Source of the DNA: Nautilus pompilius | Taxonomy: Eukaryota; Mollusca; Cephalopoda; Nautilida; Nautilidae | Assembly: GCA_018389105.1 (NCBI GenBank) | Contig: JACATO010000600.1 | Location: 62,001-126,000 of the forward strand | Reading direction: 5' to 3' | DNA: 64,000 bases | The notes under the pieces: generated by a model | The model's database searches: none | Told to the model about the DNA's origin: nothing | Seen by the model: the letters and a program-made list of their open reading frames with translations, nothing else | In this document: positions 48,438 through 60,654 of the stretch, one piece after another | Position numbering within the stretch: position 1 is the first letter of the stretch | Layout: each line of letters starts with the position of its first letter | Made by a program: the position numbers and the translations under genes

Positions 48438-48803
48438 TGCCAAGATTGTCAACCCTATTCATTCCATTTTAATAGTTTAGTTACTGGTCACCATATCTAT
48501 CAATGTTCTTGGGATCAAGTCATTGGTGAAGCACTAACAACCCAAAGAGAACCAAAAAATCCTCATGAAAAATTTGCAGCATTTGTTTTGAGAAATGCTC
48601 AAATCATTGGCCACATTCCTAGAAACATAGCTAAAACATGTTCGTATATTCTTTGCATGAGTGGAACTTTGAATGCAAAAGTTACGGGAAGAAAGGAGAA
48701 TAAGCGGCGTAGGGGGCTAGAAGTTTCAATCACATGTTATGTGACCCAGAAAACCAATGGAAAAAGCTCAAATTTTAATAAATTAATATTTTCAAAGACG
48801 TAA
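48438..48803 (+). pseudogene. HIRAN-like domain open frame, fragment
   Basis: About 121 codons are open between stops. The core reads GHHIYQCSWDQVIGE, then REPKNPHEKFAAFVLRNAQ, IIGHIPRNIAK, and later VTGRKENKRRRGLEV. From memory, the order G-Y-W-x-P/V-GE-L, RE-x-x-N-x-x-D, AV-x-G-x-x-VGHVPR, VTGRR-x-GLEVP is that of a HIRAN-like domain found in many uncharacterised, often mobile-element-linked, proteins of cnidarians and molluscs. HIRAN domains bind DNA ends in HLTF/Rad5-type helicases, but no helicase is seen here. No ATG lies in front of the core in this frame, so the piece is either an exon or a remnant. Confidence 0.5.
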
Positions 48804-49499
48804 ATAGAAATAAATCGAAGTGTTTTCATTTTCTAAAAAATTAATCCGGATACACATGCATGCAAATTATATCTGGAGTGCAAGTGTATGAGGGGTAACA
48901 TGGTATATGGTTTTAGCCAAGCAGATTGATTAAAAGTAATAGCTCTATGTATTTTTGTTGTCTTCATAACTAGAGACAAATAAGGCTGAGGGTTTATATA
49001 ATGTACAGTATAATTTTATTTTTAAATAAAGAGTGTTTAATTTTTTAACAGTAGGTTTACATCAGAATTTATTTTCTGTCAACATTTTATCTCTATAGAC
49101 TCGCAAACTCTCTCAATTTGGATGGGAGTCTCCTGAATTTGGACCTTTGACCTGATCTACTGATCGGGTTTTAAAAATTGGTCATTTCTACCAATTTTAG
49201 GCATGTACACTAATTTTTTTGGAAGTCTACTGATTTGTGTAACTATAATTAATTTTTTTGTACATTCAAAATTTCCCGGTAAACGTCAGTCAGTTGTTTG
49301 CTCTCTATAGCAAAACCAGTTGAGTAAACACATGATTCATACTGGAAATCAGGCTTTGTTCTTCTTGGCCAATGGAAACTGATTATGCAAATAGGATGTC
49401 CAGTCATGTTTATGGTTTTAAACCAAGTGTGATTGTTCACGTGATTACTCAAAATGGCTTCTTTGGCAACATAAAAAACTCTTATTTTCTGTCAAGATC
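48804..49499. other. No gene recognised
   Basis: AT-rich. A text near 49140-49230 repeats a theme (CTACTGATCGGG, CTACTGATTTGTG, ATTTCTACCAATTT) and looks like a transposon terminal region. I could not pair it with an inverted partner. Confidence 0.35.
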
Positions 49500-49640
49500 A
49501 ACTACTATCAACATCATGACTCTCTCACAACTAAAGGTGAAGAGAAAATGCTACGAGTGCACATTTCAGATGTCTTGGGAAAGAGAATTTCCTTAGGTGG
49601 CCAAATGGATGGATTTTGCAAGGTAGGCTTATCTATTTTA
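49500..49640 (+). pseudogene. Possible N-terminal zinc-finger remnant of a transposase
   Basis: A short frame reads KVKRKCYECTFQMSWEREFP, and the next bases in another frame read MDGFCKV. This pattern (K-F-x-x-x-W-x-x-E-FP-W-L ... FC-x-x-C) recalls the start of hAT-type proteins with a BED-like or SCAND3-like finger. Only about 35 codons survive, so the call is weak. Confidence 0.25.
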
Positions 49641-50149
49641 CACTTGGCATTCATGAAATGCTTTAATTCTCCAAATGATTATGTTGTATCCATAACTAAG
49701 TTTATTGTTTTTATTTAAACTAAAATTTTTTAAAAGGCTAGGGGAACCCCTGCCCAAATTTTAAATTCTTCATTGTTTAGTAAGATTAAAATTCTTGTTA
49801 TTGTGTTATTCCAGATTGTGTGTGCTATTTTCAATAGTAGCTATCTTTCTCTCGTTTTCATTTGTGATTGTTACAGTAAATTATTTACAAATATGTTCTG
49901 TATTTGTGATTGAAATGTAATGATGTAGTTTATTAAATAGTGCCTGTAAATACAATAAAATATGTTATAACTTTTTTTACTTGTTTATTTAATATTTCCA
50001 ATCAACATAGGAAATTGAACCTATTTTGAAATCAAAAACAATATTTCAAGATGATGTATGAGGTCTTCAGAAATGAAAACAAATACATATTTAAACTAAT
50101 TCATCAACTAAATATGAGTAAGACTATAAAAAGGTTAGCCAAAAAAATT
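49641..50149. other. AT-rich, no gene recognised
   Basis: No domain seen. It may be the decayed left part of the Polinton fossil that follows. Confidence 0.35.
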
Positions 50150-50409
50150 ACTCCCTCACTGGTATTATATATACATGTACATTTGGTGCCTCAACCCTGT
50201 TTTCTAGAAGTATAAATGAAAATATGATATCTTGAGACCCGCAGAATTGAAAACAAATGAAAAAAAAATATCAAAGAATGTGTAGGTATTTGCACATTGA
50301 TGTTTTCTAAACCAGTTTTGCTTGTAAATTCCTTGATTTGCTGCGAGTTGTGCAAAATCTCTCCCATGAGAATTTTGAAAAGTTGGCAAGTATGTTTGTA
50401 TTTGAGATA

Positions 50410-51650
50410 CGAGGTCTGTCGAAAAAGTATCCAACTTTATTTTTTCCCATGGGAAGTAATAACATTAAGGAGGCAAAAGTGTGCATAGTGGAGCCGCATG
50501 CCTTCATGTGCATGCGTGGTTTTTGGCGGTCTTGCTGGATGTGTCAGTCACTGTTAGGCAGCCAGCGTGTGAAGTGCTCTTCTACTTACTTGTCGCATTT
50601 TCATTTTGCCCGTGATAACGGAACATGTGGAGCAACGATCTTGCATCAAGTTTTGCCAAAACCTTGGAGAAGCCCAATCGGAAACATTTAGCAAAATTGA
50701 ACAGGCTTTTGGTGGCAATGCCATGGCTGTTACCCAAATAAAAGAATGGTACAACAGGTTCATAGATGGCTGCACATTGGTGGAGAGTGAACAGTGTTCC
50801 AGGAGGTCATCAACAAGCCGCAGTGCAGTTGTTATAGAGAAAGTGCGGACCTTGATAATGGAGGATTGTCGTTTGACGGTGCAGGAAATTGGAGATGAAG
50901 TTGGGATCAGTAAAGATTCTGCACATGCAATTTTAAAGGAGGATTTGGGCTTGCACAGAGTGGCAGCGAAATTTGTGCCCAAGCTGCTTTCTCAGGAACA
51001 ATAACAACTTCATCTTGAGGTTGCGCAGGACCTGCTGGATACTGCCAGCAGAGATCCTGAGTTCCAGAATACTGTGATAACTGGAGATGAGATGTGGGTG
51101 TATGGGTATGACCCGGAAACCAAGGCTCAGTCCTCAGAGTGGAAGCACCGAACGTCAAGTCCGGAGCAAAATCAAGGTGATGCTGACTCTTTTCTTTGAC
51201 TATCGAGGCGTGTGCATCACGAATATGCACCAGAAGGACAAGCAGTTATGGGCTTCGCAAAACTGGCAGCTGCATCATGACAACGCCCCGGTTCATTCAT
51301 CGCAGCTGATCCAAGGTTTCTTGGCAAAGAAAGGCATTTCGCTCATTCACCAGGCTCCTTACTCTCCGGACATGGCTCCTCCTGACTTCTGGTTGTTCCC
51401 AAAAACGAAGATGCCACTGAAATGCTCCTGCTTTGAGAGCCAAGAGGATATCATGTGGAATGCTACTGCGGAGCTGAGAGCCATTCCAGAAGAAGCATCC
51501 CAGATGTGCTTCGAACAGTGGAAGGATTGCTGGGCTGTGTGTGTGGAGGCACAAGGGGCCTACTTAGAAGGGGATTAGCAACTGAACCCCACCAAGTATG
51601 TAATTTTTTTTTTCTCAGCCAAAGGTTGGATACTTTTTCGACAGACCTCA
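50410..51650 (+). mobile_element. Mariner transposon nested in the Polinton fossil
   Basis: A full-length 1241-base mariner. The inverted ends are about 29 bases and nearly perfect: left CGAGGTCTGTCGAAAAAGTA, right (other strand) TGAGGTCTGTCGAAAAAGTA, each followed by TCCAA. TA duplications stand at 50408-50409 and 51651-51652. The element is GC-richer than its host DNA. Polinton polymerase text ends at its right border, and similar text seems to resume at its left border, so it entered that fossil later. The good match of its ends suggests moderate age. Confidence 0.93.
50606..51578 (+). pseudogene. Mariner transposase (DD34D), broken
   Basis: The N-terminal part is open from PVITEHVEQRSCIKFCQNLG (start codon now TTG at 50606) through a first helix-turn-helix with AMAVTQIKEWYNRFIDG and a second with RLTVQEIGDEVGISKDSAH. 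It passes KFVPKLLSQEQ and reaches a stop at 51002. In the same frame VITGDEMWVYGYDPETK holds the first catalytic Asp (51086). A frameshift follows before RSKIKVMLTLFFDYRGV. About 25 residues usual at this place are missing after MHQKDKQ. The HHDNAPVHSS (second Asp) and YSPDMAPPDFWLFPKTKMPL (third Asp) motifs are 34 residues apart, the mariner DD34D rule. One stop, one frameshift and one deletion make it inactive, although all three catalytic residues remain. Confidence 0.9.
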
Positions 51651-53500
51651 TATGTTTTTCTATGGCTGGTGGATGGTCTTTATGGTGGTTATGTAGAATA
51701 TTCTGCTTCATATATCATGCCCAATGGTGAATCTAGTTTTATTTTATAATAATGTTTTTGTAATCCTTTAAATCTTGTGGTTCTACCCACTTAAATTCAT
51801 CTAATGGAAGTGAATGACACAACTCAAACTGTAGAAATTATCTGCATCTAAGTAAATAATGTAAGATTTTTATTTAATTGGGTATTAATTTATTTTTAAA
51901 ACTTTGCAACTTTGATCATCTAATTTTATATCATCCTCAGGGATGAGAGAATACTTTTTCTCCACTGATTACATCTAAGTTAGATACTTTGAGAGTTTTT
52001 ATATCATATTTAGATACATTTACATATTGGTTAGTAAATGCATCATGACTATGTGGAAGGTACCATAGAGATGTCCTTTTCTATCATTAATAACTTATAA
52101 TTTCTTAAGAGATCTAATTTTATTTTATTCCAGGTTGGAAAAGAGAATGTAAAATTGACAATGGATCTAATTTATAAGCCTTTTGACATAAAATTTTCAA
52201 GTTTTCAAAATATTTCAGTCAAAAGTAAGACCTCAGATTTAAGATAGATATCATTATACTCTTCTAATGTCTGAATTTTGTATTTTTGACATACTTCTTT
52301 ATAATACTTAAAATCTGAGATGTTCTTTTTATTTATTTGATTATAAAATTATTTTTTGTTACTTCATTAGTAGTTACATTACATTTACTAAGATTGTCAG
52401 TAAAAGACTATGAAGAATGCATTTTCTTTGAGAAATCTCATTATTTGTTTGCATAAATTATTTTAGTTTTAGATTTTGCCTCTAACTTATCCAAAATTGT
52501 TCACACAAATTAAAAAATCTAACTTTGAGACATTTGGTTATTACTTAATAACCTGACATCTCTCTATCAACAAGTTATTTAAATGAAAATGAAATATACT
52601 TTTTGCATGTTTGTAGTATAATAAAGATAGGTCTTCTTTAGCCAGATCTAAAAAGAAGGGATGCACTTCATAATTAGATAAAATATGAAATATACCAATT
52701 ATGTGATTAGGGTATCCAGATAATTGACAGTTGTTTCTTACCTTTTGTATCTCCAAGAATAAAAGTTTTTCACAGATATGACTAAGTTCAGAAACTATAA
52801 AGTTTGTAAGATCTTTTATATAAATCATATTTTTTTGATTTTTGAGAATTGTATAAATATTATGTTCTGTTATTTTAAATACATTTATAAAGATTTTATT
52901 AATAGTACTTTCTCTGTATGTTAAGTTTTACAGGGAACAGGTAGATTTTAGTTAATCAAGGCACAAAATAATAAGAAAGACATGATGAAATATGACTGTT
53001 ATAATATTTTGTACTTTTTGTGTGTCCTTTTACTTTTAGCAAAATACTTTCAAAATCTGCATAAGTTACAAAGAGTACTTTTAATTTTGCTGTGAAGTTT
53101 TTTAGCTTCTATTTGATTATTATACATTTTAGGAAATCCAGGTTAAAAAAATTGAATGTTTGCTATATGTCTTAGTTTTATAATTTTTTTCTCATTTCTA
53201 TAATTTTAAAAAAAAGTTGGGACATAAAGATTTTTGATTTATGGCTTTGTTATTTATGTTCTAATTATTCTAAATAGATTTTTATTAAAATATATTGACT
53301 GATTTCTTTGTGTAATAAACAAGGGATCTACATGTTCTCTTGCCTTATTGCAGTTTGTAATTTTGGTATACAACTTTAATGTCATCTTCATTAAACATAT
53401 AAACATGTACACATTAACTGAGATGATGTTGCTCTCAATCTTATTATTTTTTTTTACTACAACAGGGTAAGTTATTCCCATCTTTAATTCATAGTCATAA

Positions 53501-53760
53501 TTTTGCTATTTCACTCTATTTGGGAGACTTCTATCAACTGGATATCAATGCACAAGTATACACCAGAGAAAATCTTTCATTTGAAATTTTAGTATAGCAT
53601 TTTTTTCTTCTTTCAAAAGTTTGGCAATTCTGTATGATGATGCTTTAAGTGGAACATATGTATATGTTTATTGTTTTATTGAAAGATTTATGTGAAGCAA
53701 AGGTGTCCTCATTGAAATAGTTGAAATGTAAATATTAAAGACAAGGTGACATAGAAGTTC

Positions 53761-53796
<36 letters not shown>

Positions 53797-56700
53797 CTAG
53801 CATCACCTGATTGACTTTATAAGGTTTTAGATAAAGACCTGTGATATCATCTGCCACTATTGATAAATTACAGCCTTTAGTTCAATCAGTTTTGCATTGG
53901 TGCAATTAATTGTTATTCAGTCTTATCTCATTTATGATCATTTGGTGCAAGATCATGAGACAGGGACCAGATACAGATACGGAAGCATAAAAATGGCTTG
54001 TTGCTAGAGATATTATTGACTTGTCCTTGTAGCATGAATATATGCATCTTGCAGAAATATGTGAAATTCTTGGTGACATCCAAAGAAAGAGACAATGTTA
54101 ACCAAGATGTCATTTAGATATTTTTGATTATTCTTTCAACCCCTAAAAACATGGATCAATGTTCTGTGGTGGAAATTATTTTACCTCAAATGTTTCCTCC
54201 TCTCCATCTGTCAGACTGCAAAATACATTCATGTGATATCATTCACCCTGACAATGCCATGCCCTTGGTTGTCAGGTGAAATCCCAGTTCACCTGACTCC
54301 AATATCTGTAGTTGTTGACCTATTGGAGAGACAGTTAATGGTATGGTTGATTGAGTATTGGAAGGTATATTGCTGTAAATGTAGCAAGACATAAATATTA
54401 TCTGCATGTGATACTATTGACAATTTATCTTTGGCCCAGCTCCATTTGAACTGTTTTAGAGTTAAAAAAAAGTTGATCTTGAAGATGGTTGCACTAAATT
54501 TTGCACTTTTGTGTAGGTGTGGTGACAACACTGACTTGGTCTTGGGCAATCTCTAGTGATTAGTGTCTACTACAGTCATTGCTTTGATCTCATGATAGTG
54601 CTGTATTGGAAATTCAACTGTTGTGCAACAAATCTTATTGTCAGGGCAGCATGAATCATGGGGAAGTCATTTAGGAGCACGTTTCATTATATGTTTTAGT
54701 GGTCTTTTCTGGCTAACATACCTTTATTCTTTTCAGGTAATGACCTTATTTCATACTGCACTTGCAACATGTAGTTCATTGCATAAATGCTTTTGGTAAA
54801 AGATGCCAATAGATTTTGGCAGTTAATTTTATTGCAGTATGTTTATTTTTTTTTACTATTATTACCATTCAAGGTTGTCATTTTTTATAAAATGTAAACA
54901 AATGTTTATGCCAAACAATTTAACATTTTGATTAATGTATTTATAATTTGCTTGTGTAGTTATATTTATAACAAAACTCTCTCACTCTAACAGATGTCAG
55001 CTGTGTGTGATTGAGGTTAGCACACATACATTCTACACCATATTCTATTATAAGCTCCAATAACAGTGTAACTAAAATAAATTTGCTAATCTTTTTATAA
55101 TGATCACAGCTGTTACAGCAATAAGAAGGTGATTGCTTTTTAAGCGTCTCCCACCATTATTTTTCTACAAATTCCAGTAATTTTTATTGGTATCCTTATA
55201 CCTTTCATCCAGTTTCATCTCTTACCAATAAATAAATTTGTGCAAGCAAATGTAATACAAGACAATGATTACATTTTCCTTTTGCTGGTAAAAATTAGAG
55301 TTCTCTTTGGTTTTATAAAAACAAAATGATACAAATATATTTTTCTCAAAAGCTAAAATATTTTGGTACCCTCAGATAGTACACACATTCCATTCTAGTA
55401 TCTTAAAAGTCAACAACAGGTACAAATGATACATTAAAAATGGATTCACACAACTTATTATAGACTGCTGATATAGAGCAATATCATAAACAAAGTATGC
55501 AGGTATAAAAAAAAAAGCATCCGTGGAAATTTTATATTTGCATGAAACTTAAAAATTACCTTGATATTTATATTTGTTATCATAAAGACTCACCCACTTT
55601 AGTAAAGCAAAGTAATTCTGCCAGAGTATTGATTATTCAGAATTACTATATTGCATATAAATTGATTTTTTTTTTATATTTCGAAAGTCTGAACATTGAT
55701 TTATACTTCAAATTGACTTATCTGTGAATAGAATAATTGAACTTGCTTTGATGAAAAAATTAAAAAAAATAGAAAAATATGTTATTTTCTGTTATAAACT
55801 GTAAAATTTTTCATTTGAAAAAAAACCCAAAAACCCAGAAATTACTGCCCAGAATGTTTGCTGATTGGATGAGCAATTCACTGTTAATGTGCTCACTGAA
55901 GCATGCAAAATTATCCAACCAATAACAAACATGCATGTATCAATTATGTTCTGTCTATCCTTTTCAATCCTAATTATATTTATGAATAGCCCCAACAAAT
56001 CCTCTAACTCATTTCAGAATGTCTTATGGCCACACATAGGAAATACGTAGTCAGTGAGAAATGTTTTAGGCATTTGTGTAAAGCAAAGGATATATTATGG
56101 ACTACAAAGAAAACCAAGAAGGCAGATTGTGGCTGCAAACCTAGGTGGACTAATGTTGAGGATAAGATGGAGGAATATGTGCTAACCTAATGTGTCATGT
56201 TTTAATGGACTTAGCATTGTACAGCTGTGACTAAAGGCCAAGTAAATTGTGGCTCATAATTGCTATCTTTACATTTTTCCCATCTTTCTTTAACTTATGT
56301 ACAGCATATACCATTGTAGTTCTATGGAGGTTTGTATCTTATCCAATCAAAGAAAAAATAGCCAAATGGGTTGACTGTTGGTTGAGGTATGAACCCAAAA
56401 TATTAGACAACTTAAAACCAAGCTGAATATAGGCTTATGTTATCAAAAATAAAATTGTGTGTTGAATTTCTGAATTTGAAGGTGTTGTAATATCTCAAAA
56501 TCAAATAAAGATAAAAGTATTGAAGATGGGATCATTTGATGATCACTGATTCCATGTAGTAACTAAAATTAGACAGCAAACTTTTGATACCAGAACCAAC
56601 AAAAACGTTTGCATTTAAACATGTTGAAGAATTATTTCAACACTCCATTTGTCCAGAAGGCTCTCTCTCAAAGTAGCTCAATGCTTTGCACAAACAGCTC

Positions 56701-57649
56701 ATTAATGTTCATGAGTTAAAATTACTATACTCATTGGTGCAAACTGACAGTTTTATGAAGCATTTTACATGTTTCTGACTGGTTAAAGGTTTGGCTAACT
56801 ACTGTACCTAATTTAACCTTGTCTTATACTCCAAATCAAATTATCTATGAATGAAGGAAAGAAAAATGAAAAATTATCAAGTTTGATTTATATTCCACAT
56901 CAACTTACTCTTTAAAAATGGTAAATATGCATACTTTACATAATATTCCTTTACATTTTTAAATATAATATTCTGTAGATGGAGTGAAAATATTTCTCTG
57001 GATGTTTGCCTCCCTAGTTCATAGAAGGTGAGTATATCTAAATGAGAAGCTTTGCTCGTTTGTGCTCAACATTTTTCAAAATCAGGAGAGGACATAAATA
57101 AAATTAAGGTAGATGGTGAGGCAGGAGAAAATAGATTGAATCAGAAACAGATTTCGATTCATCAATAACTTAAAAAAATATTTACAATGCATCATTATAG
57201 AAGCTGACACACTGGTAGTAAAACTTAAGTGCTAAACCGTGTGTTGGAGATTAAGATGTAGCAACATAATTGAAAATATATTCAGAACTAGACAGTTAAA
57301 GAAGAGATGTACCATTGTCTACTTTGAGGGAGAAGGGTGAGCAGCCCGATATTGTAGCATTACGTAGCACTGTCAGTATGCTTTCTTTAGAAGAGAAATT
57401 TCAGATTCCATATACTGAATTCCCACTTTAAATATATATATATATAAAAAACTTTTAAACATGGCTGTTAATTGAAATTATCTTAGGACTTTGCTTTTCA
57501 TTTGTGTTATTGTTACTTTTAAAATTCTGAGCAAAAAGGAAACTCTGTCACAGTTTAAAAATGATGTTTAAAGTTTATATAAAAGAAATTTTTAATAAAA
57601 TTGTTGATGCAGGATTAAAAGCTTTTAACGAGTAGCACAAAATATGAAT
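53501..57649. other. AT-rich, no gene recognised
   Basis: No domain was identified. The stretch lies between two Polinton-like fossils and could be the worn middle of one element. The part at 54130-54700 is less AT-rich, with an 86-codon frame on the - strand that I cannot assign. Confidence 0.35.
53763..53794. repeat. (AT)n microsatellite
   Basis: About sixteen uninterrupted AT units. Confidence 0.95.
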
Positions 57650-57689
57650 TTTATATGAATAATTAAAATGTTATGACAGTGATATTGTA

Positions 57690-58330
57690 TATTTAATGAT
57701 GGATTTAAACTTAAGAAAAAACAAAATGATAAATATTGCAAATCTAACAATAATTATGCAACATTTGAGAAGTATGGTGATGATTCCAAATTTAATGGTG
57801 ATATGAAAAAAAATTAATCTAGGATGTTTAACTAGTAATGATGCTGCTAATAAATTATATGTAAATAATAAAGTAAACAGTAAATATTTCAAGGTTAATT
57901 TGAATTTTGGTAAAATAATTCATTTAGGTGCTCCAAATAAAAATTATATGCAACAACTAAGAAGTATGCTAATGATAGTTTAGCAAATGTTAAAAAAGAT
58001 CCAGCAAACAATATATAAACCTCAGTAGTAAAAAAAAATTAAAAAATTAGCTGCACTGACATTTGGATTAGATGCTGTAAATAAAACTCATATTGATAAT
58101 AATTTTCTTAATCAACCAGCTGGAGATGTAAGATATTACAAACTTGATGATTCTGTTGATCTGATAAGTAATATAGATATTAACAAAAAATATAACACAG
58201 ATGTAAAATCACTCATTTATCAATAGAAAAGAAATCATTATTATTATACAGGAACTAAAAAGTATACTGATAGTTTGAAATTAAAACAAGTGATACATAC
58301 CGTTTCTGCTTGGAATGGAAGTACTAAATT
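57690..58330 (+). mobile_element. Virus-like fibre-repeat fossil, broken (possibly Polinton)
   Basis: Short patches on the + strand repeat the theme 'hydrophobic-N ... DA-x-NK-x-Y-V-D' of phage-fibre-like proteins: LNLRKNKMINIA (about 57703), SNDAANKLYVNNK (about 57837), GKIIHLGAPNKN (about 57911) and FGLDAVNKTHIDNN (about 58055). These are followed by DVRYYKLDDSVDLISNIDIN. Proteins with this repeat are known to me from Polinton/adintovirus-like elements of marine invertebrates, which is recollection and inference. It is broken by many changes and old. It may be a distant part of the element whose polymerase lies at 50-53.5 kb or a separate copy; no ends were found. Confidence 0.5.
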
Positions 58331-58980
58331 GATTCAAAATGTGAGCTGGAAAATTTATTAGCAGTTACAGTAATATCTTAACTTAAAGTTTCAGATAGAA
58401 ATTATAAACTAAAAAGTAATTTTAATTTCACAGAATATAAAGAATGTTGTGTAATTTAACTCAATAAGTATGGGTGATGCATAGACTCTCAATAATCATA
58501 GTACAGTGTTTGAGAAGCTGGTGCAGAAACTTTGTTTAAATGGGAAGAAGTAGTGAATCTCCTATCTTTAATACATATGTACTGTTTTATTAGAAGACAA
58601 ATGAAATAAGGGTTTCATGAATGAAATGGTTGAAATGTAAATTTTGAAAGTAGGTGATATGGAAACATCCATAGTTATACCACTAATGGTGTGTGGTGTA
58701 TTTGTGGCTGCTGGAGTCCATAACTCTTATTTACTTTTTGTGCAGTTCCCCGTGTAATTTTGAGATGCCTCTGATTAAAATGTTCTGACCTGATCAACTT
58801 TTTGTTGTGTATTTGTTGCTAAATAACTGACACAATTTGTTTATAATTTCCATTGCATTAGCTGTCTTATAAACATGGGAGCATTTTTCATGTACTTTAA
58901 GAATATATAATACTTGAAAATAACAGTATTGTGCAAATTAAATTGAACTGGATAAAAGGAAAATGTTTTTAGTAAACTGT
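58331..58980. other. No gene recognised
   Basis: AT-rich sequence between the fibre-repeat fossil and a Tc1 relic; no domain seen. Confidence 0.4.
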
Positions 58981-59830
58981 ATATATGTGGAAGATTGGCA
59001 CAAACCATAACATTTGAAATGGCCACTTTTAGCTTTAATAACATCTTGAACACACTCGGGCATGGAATGCGCCAACTTTTCAGAGATTTTCTTCCTTTTC
59101 TGTCATAAAACCAGAGTTGGATGACAAACCTACTAATTTTTTCTTTAGTTATATAATCCAGTTTTCAAAGTCTAACCTTAGATATAGACAATTGATTTTC
59201 AATTTGGTTTAAATATGTCAAGTTTTCTGACCAATCTAAACAACTGATGTTGTTCACCATGAAGTACACCTCAACACTTGTTGATGTATGGCATAGAGCT
59301 GAATCTTCTTGTAAAGCCATGTGTGGGGAGGATATCTTCAGCAGTTCTAGTTTTACACAATGTTCTAGAACCCCAATATATTTCTTACTATTCATCATGC
59401 CTTGCATAGGCACTAATGAGCCAGTTTCTCGTGTGGAGAAACAACTCCAGAACATTTTCTTTTTTGGATACTTCATAATTTGATTATAGTGAGAACAGGT
59501 TGTGGGTTCACCAGGTAAATGGTGTACAAACTGACATTGTTGATCTTGAACAAAAAAATTGACCCTCACCTGAAAATATTACATATTGTACCACTTTTCT
59601 TTTGATCAACCAGTGTATAGCATTTTGTTGTTATATGTGTTATCAATAGTCTTTTAATAGGTTTCTTGATTTGGTGCCCAACCTCAAGCAGATGGCACTT
59701 TACAGTGGATGATGATACCTGGACTCCTGCTACTGATAATTCCTGGTTAAGCATGCCACAAATTTTTTTGGGATCATGCTTGCTCATTTGTATTAATTTT
59801 TGCATAATTGTTTTCTGTTTTTCTTAAAAA
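58981..59830 (-). pseudogene. Worn Tc1-type transposase relic (DD34E)
   Basis: Read leftwards, a helix-turn-helix part SAGVQVSSSTVKCHLLE-like (about 59730) leads into KKPIKRLLITH. The first catalytic patch (about 59575) now reads FSGE instead of FSDE, so the first Asp is lost, and a frameshift follows. FVQDQQCQFVHHLPGEP (about 59545), KKKMFWSCFS, ALQEDSALCHTS (second Asp, about 59300) and YLNQIENQLSISK (Glu, about 59205) come next; the last two are 34 residues apart, the Tc1 DD34E spacing. The C-terminal part EKLAHSMPECVQDVIKAKSG lies at about 59080-59020. Terminal repeats were not found. The family differs from the Tc1 copy at 60655. Confidence 0.8.
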
Positions 59831-59886
59831 TTTATTCATTCTCAGAAGCATTTTTTGTCACTTATGAATTCCTGTTAAGTCCATTA

Positions 59887-59925
<39 letters not shown>
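59887..59925. repeat. (TC)n(AT)n microsatellite
   Basis: About thirteen TC units pass directly into AT units. Confidence 0.92.
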
Positions 59926-60654
59926 ATTTAACTACAGTTGCCAATTTATAAGAATTATTTTTAGTAAATTTGGCAATGACAGCAGAATAATTTATCAAAA
60001 TCCAAAAGTTTTTTTTAGCTAATACATTTTTATGTTGGCATGCATCTTGCCATCATTTTTCTGATATAAGTTTGAATTTATGTGTACATCTTAACTTCAG
60101 CAATCATTGTGTTTATTTTTGTTTTACTTTTTTCAAGTTTGCTTGAATTTTTATTACTCAACACTTTTTGTTGTGGGTTAGGTTACACTATTGGTATGAA
60201 ATTTCAACAAATATCAATCATCAAAAACATTTTTAAAATTACTGTTTCAGATTATTATTATTAATGATTTTTTTGTTTTGTACTGCAAAATAAGATGGAA
60301 AAAACAAATGCAAAGCTAAAATTGTGTAGATTTCATGTAGTATCTAGGTGGATATAAATTACTGGTGATAGTTTGGATCCGTAAATGTCTTCATCCTTAC
60401 ATTTGCAAGTTGCAGCCAATAGCACCAGTAATTTGAAGTGTGTTAAGAGAAAAATTAATTTTAAAAATATGCCTGTGCAGATATTTCATCCTGAAATGAA
60501 ATTTTCTTTCAGATAACTTTTGAAACAAATATCTTATCAAATTCAATGACAAAATTTAGTATTGCATACACATTTTTGCTATATTTCTTTTTTGTGTTAG
60601 ATTTAATTAAAAGTATTTTGAGAAGTTATTTTAAAATGATAGCCACATTATATA
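59926..60654. other. AT-rich, no gene recognised
   Basis: No domain or repeat end seen between the two Tc1-type elements. Confidence 0.4.

Larger units (their letters stand above)
50150..53500 (-). mobile_element. Polinton/Maverick fossil: DNA polymerase B region, broken
   Basis: Read leftwards from about 53500, scattered patches match the protein-primed DNA polymerase of Polintons. They are REHVDPLFITQRNQSIYF (about 53330), a worn exonuclease start (about 53050), ISDFKYYKEVCQKYKIQTL with YNDIYLKSEVLLL (about 52320-52220), ISMV (about 52070), LPLDEFKWVEP (about 51800), and DHPPAIEKH next to the inserted mariner. A fainter match, SQQIKEFTSKTGLENINV, lies on its far side (about 50310). The ISDFKYYKEVCQKY and YLKSEVLLL patches are typical of this family. 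It is broken by many changes and is clearly old; the nested mariner is younger. No terminal repeats, ATPase, protease or capsid part were recognised next to it. Confidence 0.7.

Noticed and set aside
54289-54549. 86-codon frame on the - strand in a less AT-rich block
   Set aside because: No motif of any retroelement, transposon or host family could be recognised.
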